Below are positions 15,954 through 16,466 of a stretch of 16,466 nt of DNA, one piece after another. A program made the translations under genes and the position numbers. Each line of letters starts with the position of its first letter. Within the stretch, counting starts at the first letter, position 1. Origin of the DNA: Lentimicrobiaceae bacterium (GTDB lineage Bacteria > Bacteroidota > Bacteroidia > Bacteroidales > Lentimicrobiaceae); assembly GCA_028697695.1 (NCBI GenBank), contig JAQVEI010000008.1, positions 1-16,466 of the forward strand, written 5' to 3'. The notes under the pieces are model-generated. The model was not told the DNA's origin and did not search any database. It was given only the letters and a program-made list of their open reading frames with translations.

Positions 15954-16002
15954 AATGGTTTGAAAAGTTTGTGTGTAAATTAAATATTAAGGCATAAAAT
16001 TA

Positions 16003-16032
16003 CAAAATTCGTTTCATTAAACCATTATCAAA
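16003..16032 (-). promoter_or_regulatory. weak candidate promoter of clpS
   Basis: On the minus strand TTTG (16032-16029) is followed after 18 bp by GAATTTTG (16010-16003), one mismatch from TAnnTTTG. It lies about 50 bp before the clpS ATG. Both the spacing and the match are slightly off. Confidence 0.3.
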
Positions 16033-16064
16033 AAATATTCCATTCTTAATCCGTTCAATAAATG

Positions 16065-16072
16065 TAGCTTTG
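16065..16072 (+). promoter_or_regulatory. candidate promoter of the NUDIX gene
   Basis: TAGCTTTG is an exact TAnnTTTG element 29 bp before the ATG at 16101. A -33 TTTG is not evident. Confidence 0.45.
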
Positions 16073-16100
16073 TACTCCGTTAAAATGATTTTATTTTTTT

Positions 16101-16466
16101 ATGCATCAAATGAAGCAGCCTGAAATTTTATCCAGGTTTTGTAGCGAATTCACCGGTTTGTTGGATCATAATCTGCCCGGGGCTGAAGCCCATGAACGGC
16201 TGGCTCCCTCAAACAGGTCGGAATTACTCAAATTGGGGAAAAATGGCCCTGCTCCACAGTTGAGCGGTGTATTGATATTAATGTATGCAAGGAGAGAACA
16301 GATAAACCTGGTCTTTATTCAGCGAAGCATATATAAAGGTATTCATAGCGGTCAGGTTTCATTTCCCGGAGGCAAAGCAGATCCCCAGGACCGGGATTTG
16401 GCACAGACCGCCCTGAGAGAAACTTTTGAAGAGGTGGGTGTTCATCCCGATAGTATCGATTTTATA
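16101..16466 (+). CDS. NUDIX hydrolase, CoA pyrophosphatase-like (N-terminal part, cut by window edge)
   Basis: This gene is read from the sequence through the right edge, 122 codons and open. The product begins MHQMKQPEILSRF, and an ATG at 16110 is an equally possible start. The segment HSGQVSFPGG (82-91) followed by ALRETFEEVGV (104-114) is the NUDIX box, with the FPGG signature of CoA and acyl-CoA pyrophosphatases (NudL/YeaB, PF00293 type). These enzymes split CoA derivatives into phosphopantetheine and 3',5'-ADP. The catalytic Glu pair is Glu110-Glu111 in the REtfEEvG core. The rest of the catalytic domain lies beyond the window. It is divergent from clpS. The family is clear, but the exact substrate is not proved by motif alone. 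Confidence 0.85.
   Translation, partial: MHQMKQPEILSRFCSEFTGLLDHNLPGAEAHERLAPSNRSELLKLGKNGPAPQLSGVLILMYARREQINLVFIQRSIYKGIHSGQVSFPGGKADPQDRDLAQTALRETFEEVGVHPDSIDFI

Noticed and set aside
1..16466. Mobile elements, CRISPR, prophage, tRNA or rRNA genes
   Set aside because: I looked for transposase-like frames, terminal repeats, regularly spaced repeats and tRNA/rRNA signatures on both strands and saw none.

Overview
This window reads as chromosomal DNA of a member of the Bacteroidota, probably near the Bacteroidales/Marinilabiliales. The main reasons are repeated matches to the Bacteroidota promoter motif (TAnnTTTG, in the best cases with a TTG or TTTG about 20 bp upstream), a glycogen branching enzyme with eukaryote-like (GH13_8) motifs, and ClpC, GyrA, FloA and ClpS proteins of Bacteroidota type. 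I see no insertion sequence, prophage, CRISPR array, rRNA or tRNA. This is a housekeeping and stress-response neighbourhood.

Layout. Positions 1-1372 (minus) hold the N-terminal 457 codons of clpC, cut by the window edge. A 532-bp gap with outward-facing promoter candidates separates it from gyrA (1905-4544, plus). A periplasmic TPR protein (4607-5746) follows, with its own promoter overlapping the gyrA stop and a strong hairpin terminator. Next come a branching enzyme (6083-8095), a small acidic-tailed protein (8179-8481) and a secreted serine hydrolase of the class C beta-lactamase/6-aminohexanoate-dimer hydrolase type (8552-9824), which is split by one extra base. All of these are on the plus strand.

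From 9951 to 15953 everything is on the minus strand. In transcription order it runs clpS and an M48 metalloprotease lipoprotein; then nfeD and floA, closed by an intrinsic terminator; then a RelA-type (p)ppGpp synthetase broken by one missing base; then a 564-bp gap with a good promoter, a 39-codon Cys-containing ORF and a hairpin; then a helical-repeat protein. At the right edge a NUDIX CoA-pyrophosphatase-like gene starts on the plus strand (16101) and runs out of the window.

Functional themes are proteolysis and envelope quality control (ClpC, ClpS, M48, NfeD/FloA), stringent response (RelA), DNA topology (GyrA) and storage glucan (branching enzyme).

I did not find a convincing new multi-gene system. 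The observations most worth checking are the short transcript or leader locus at 10525-10860, the RelA protein whose hydrolase motif is lost while its synthetase motif is of the basic type, and two single-base indels, both in A homopolymers, that break otherwise intact genes. The indels look more like sequence error than biology.
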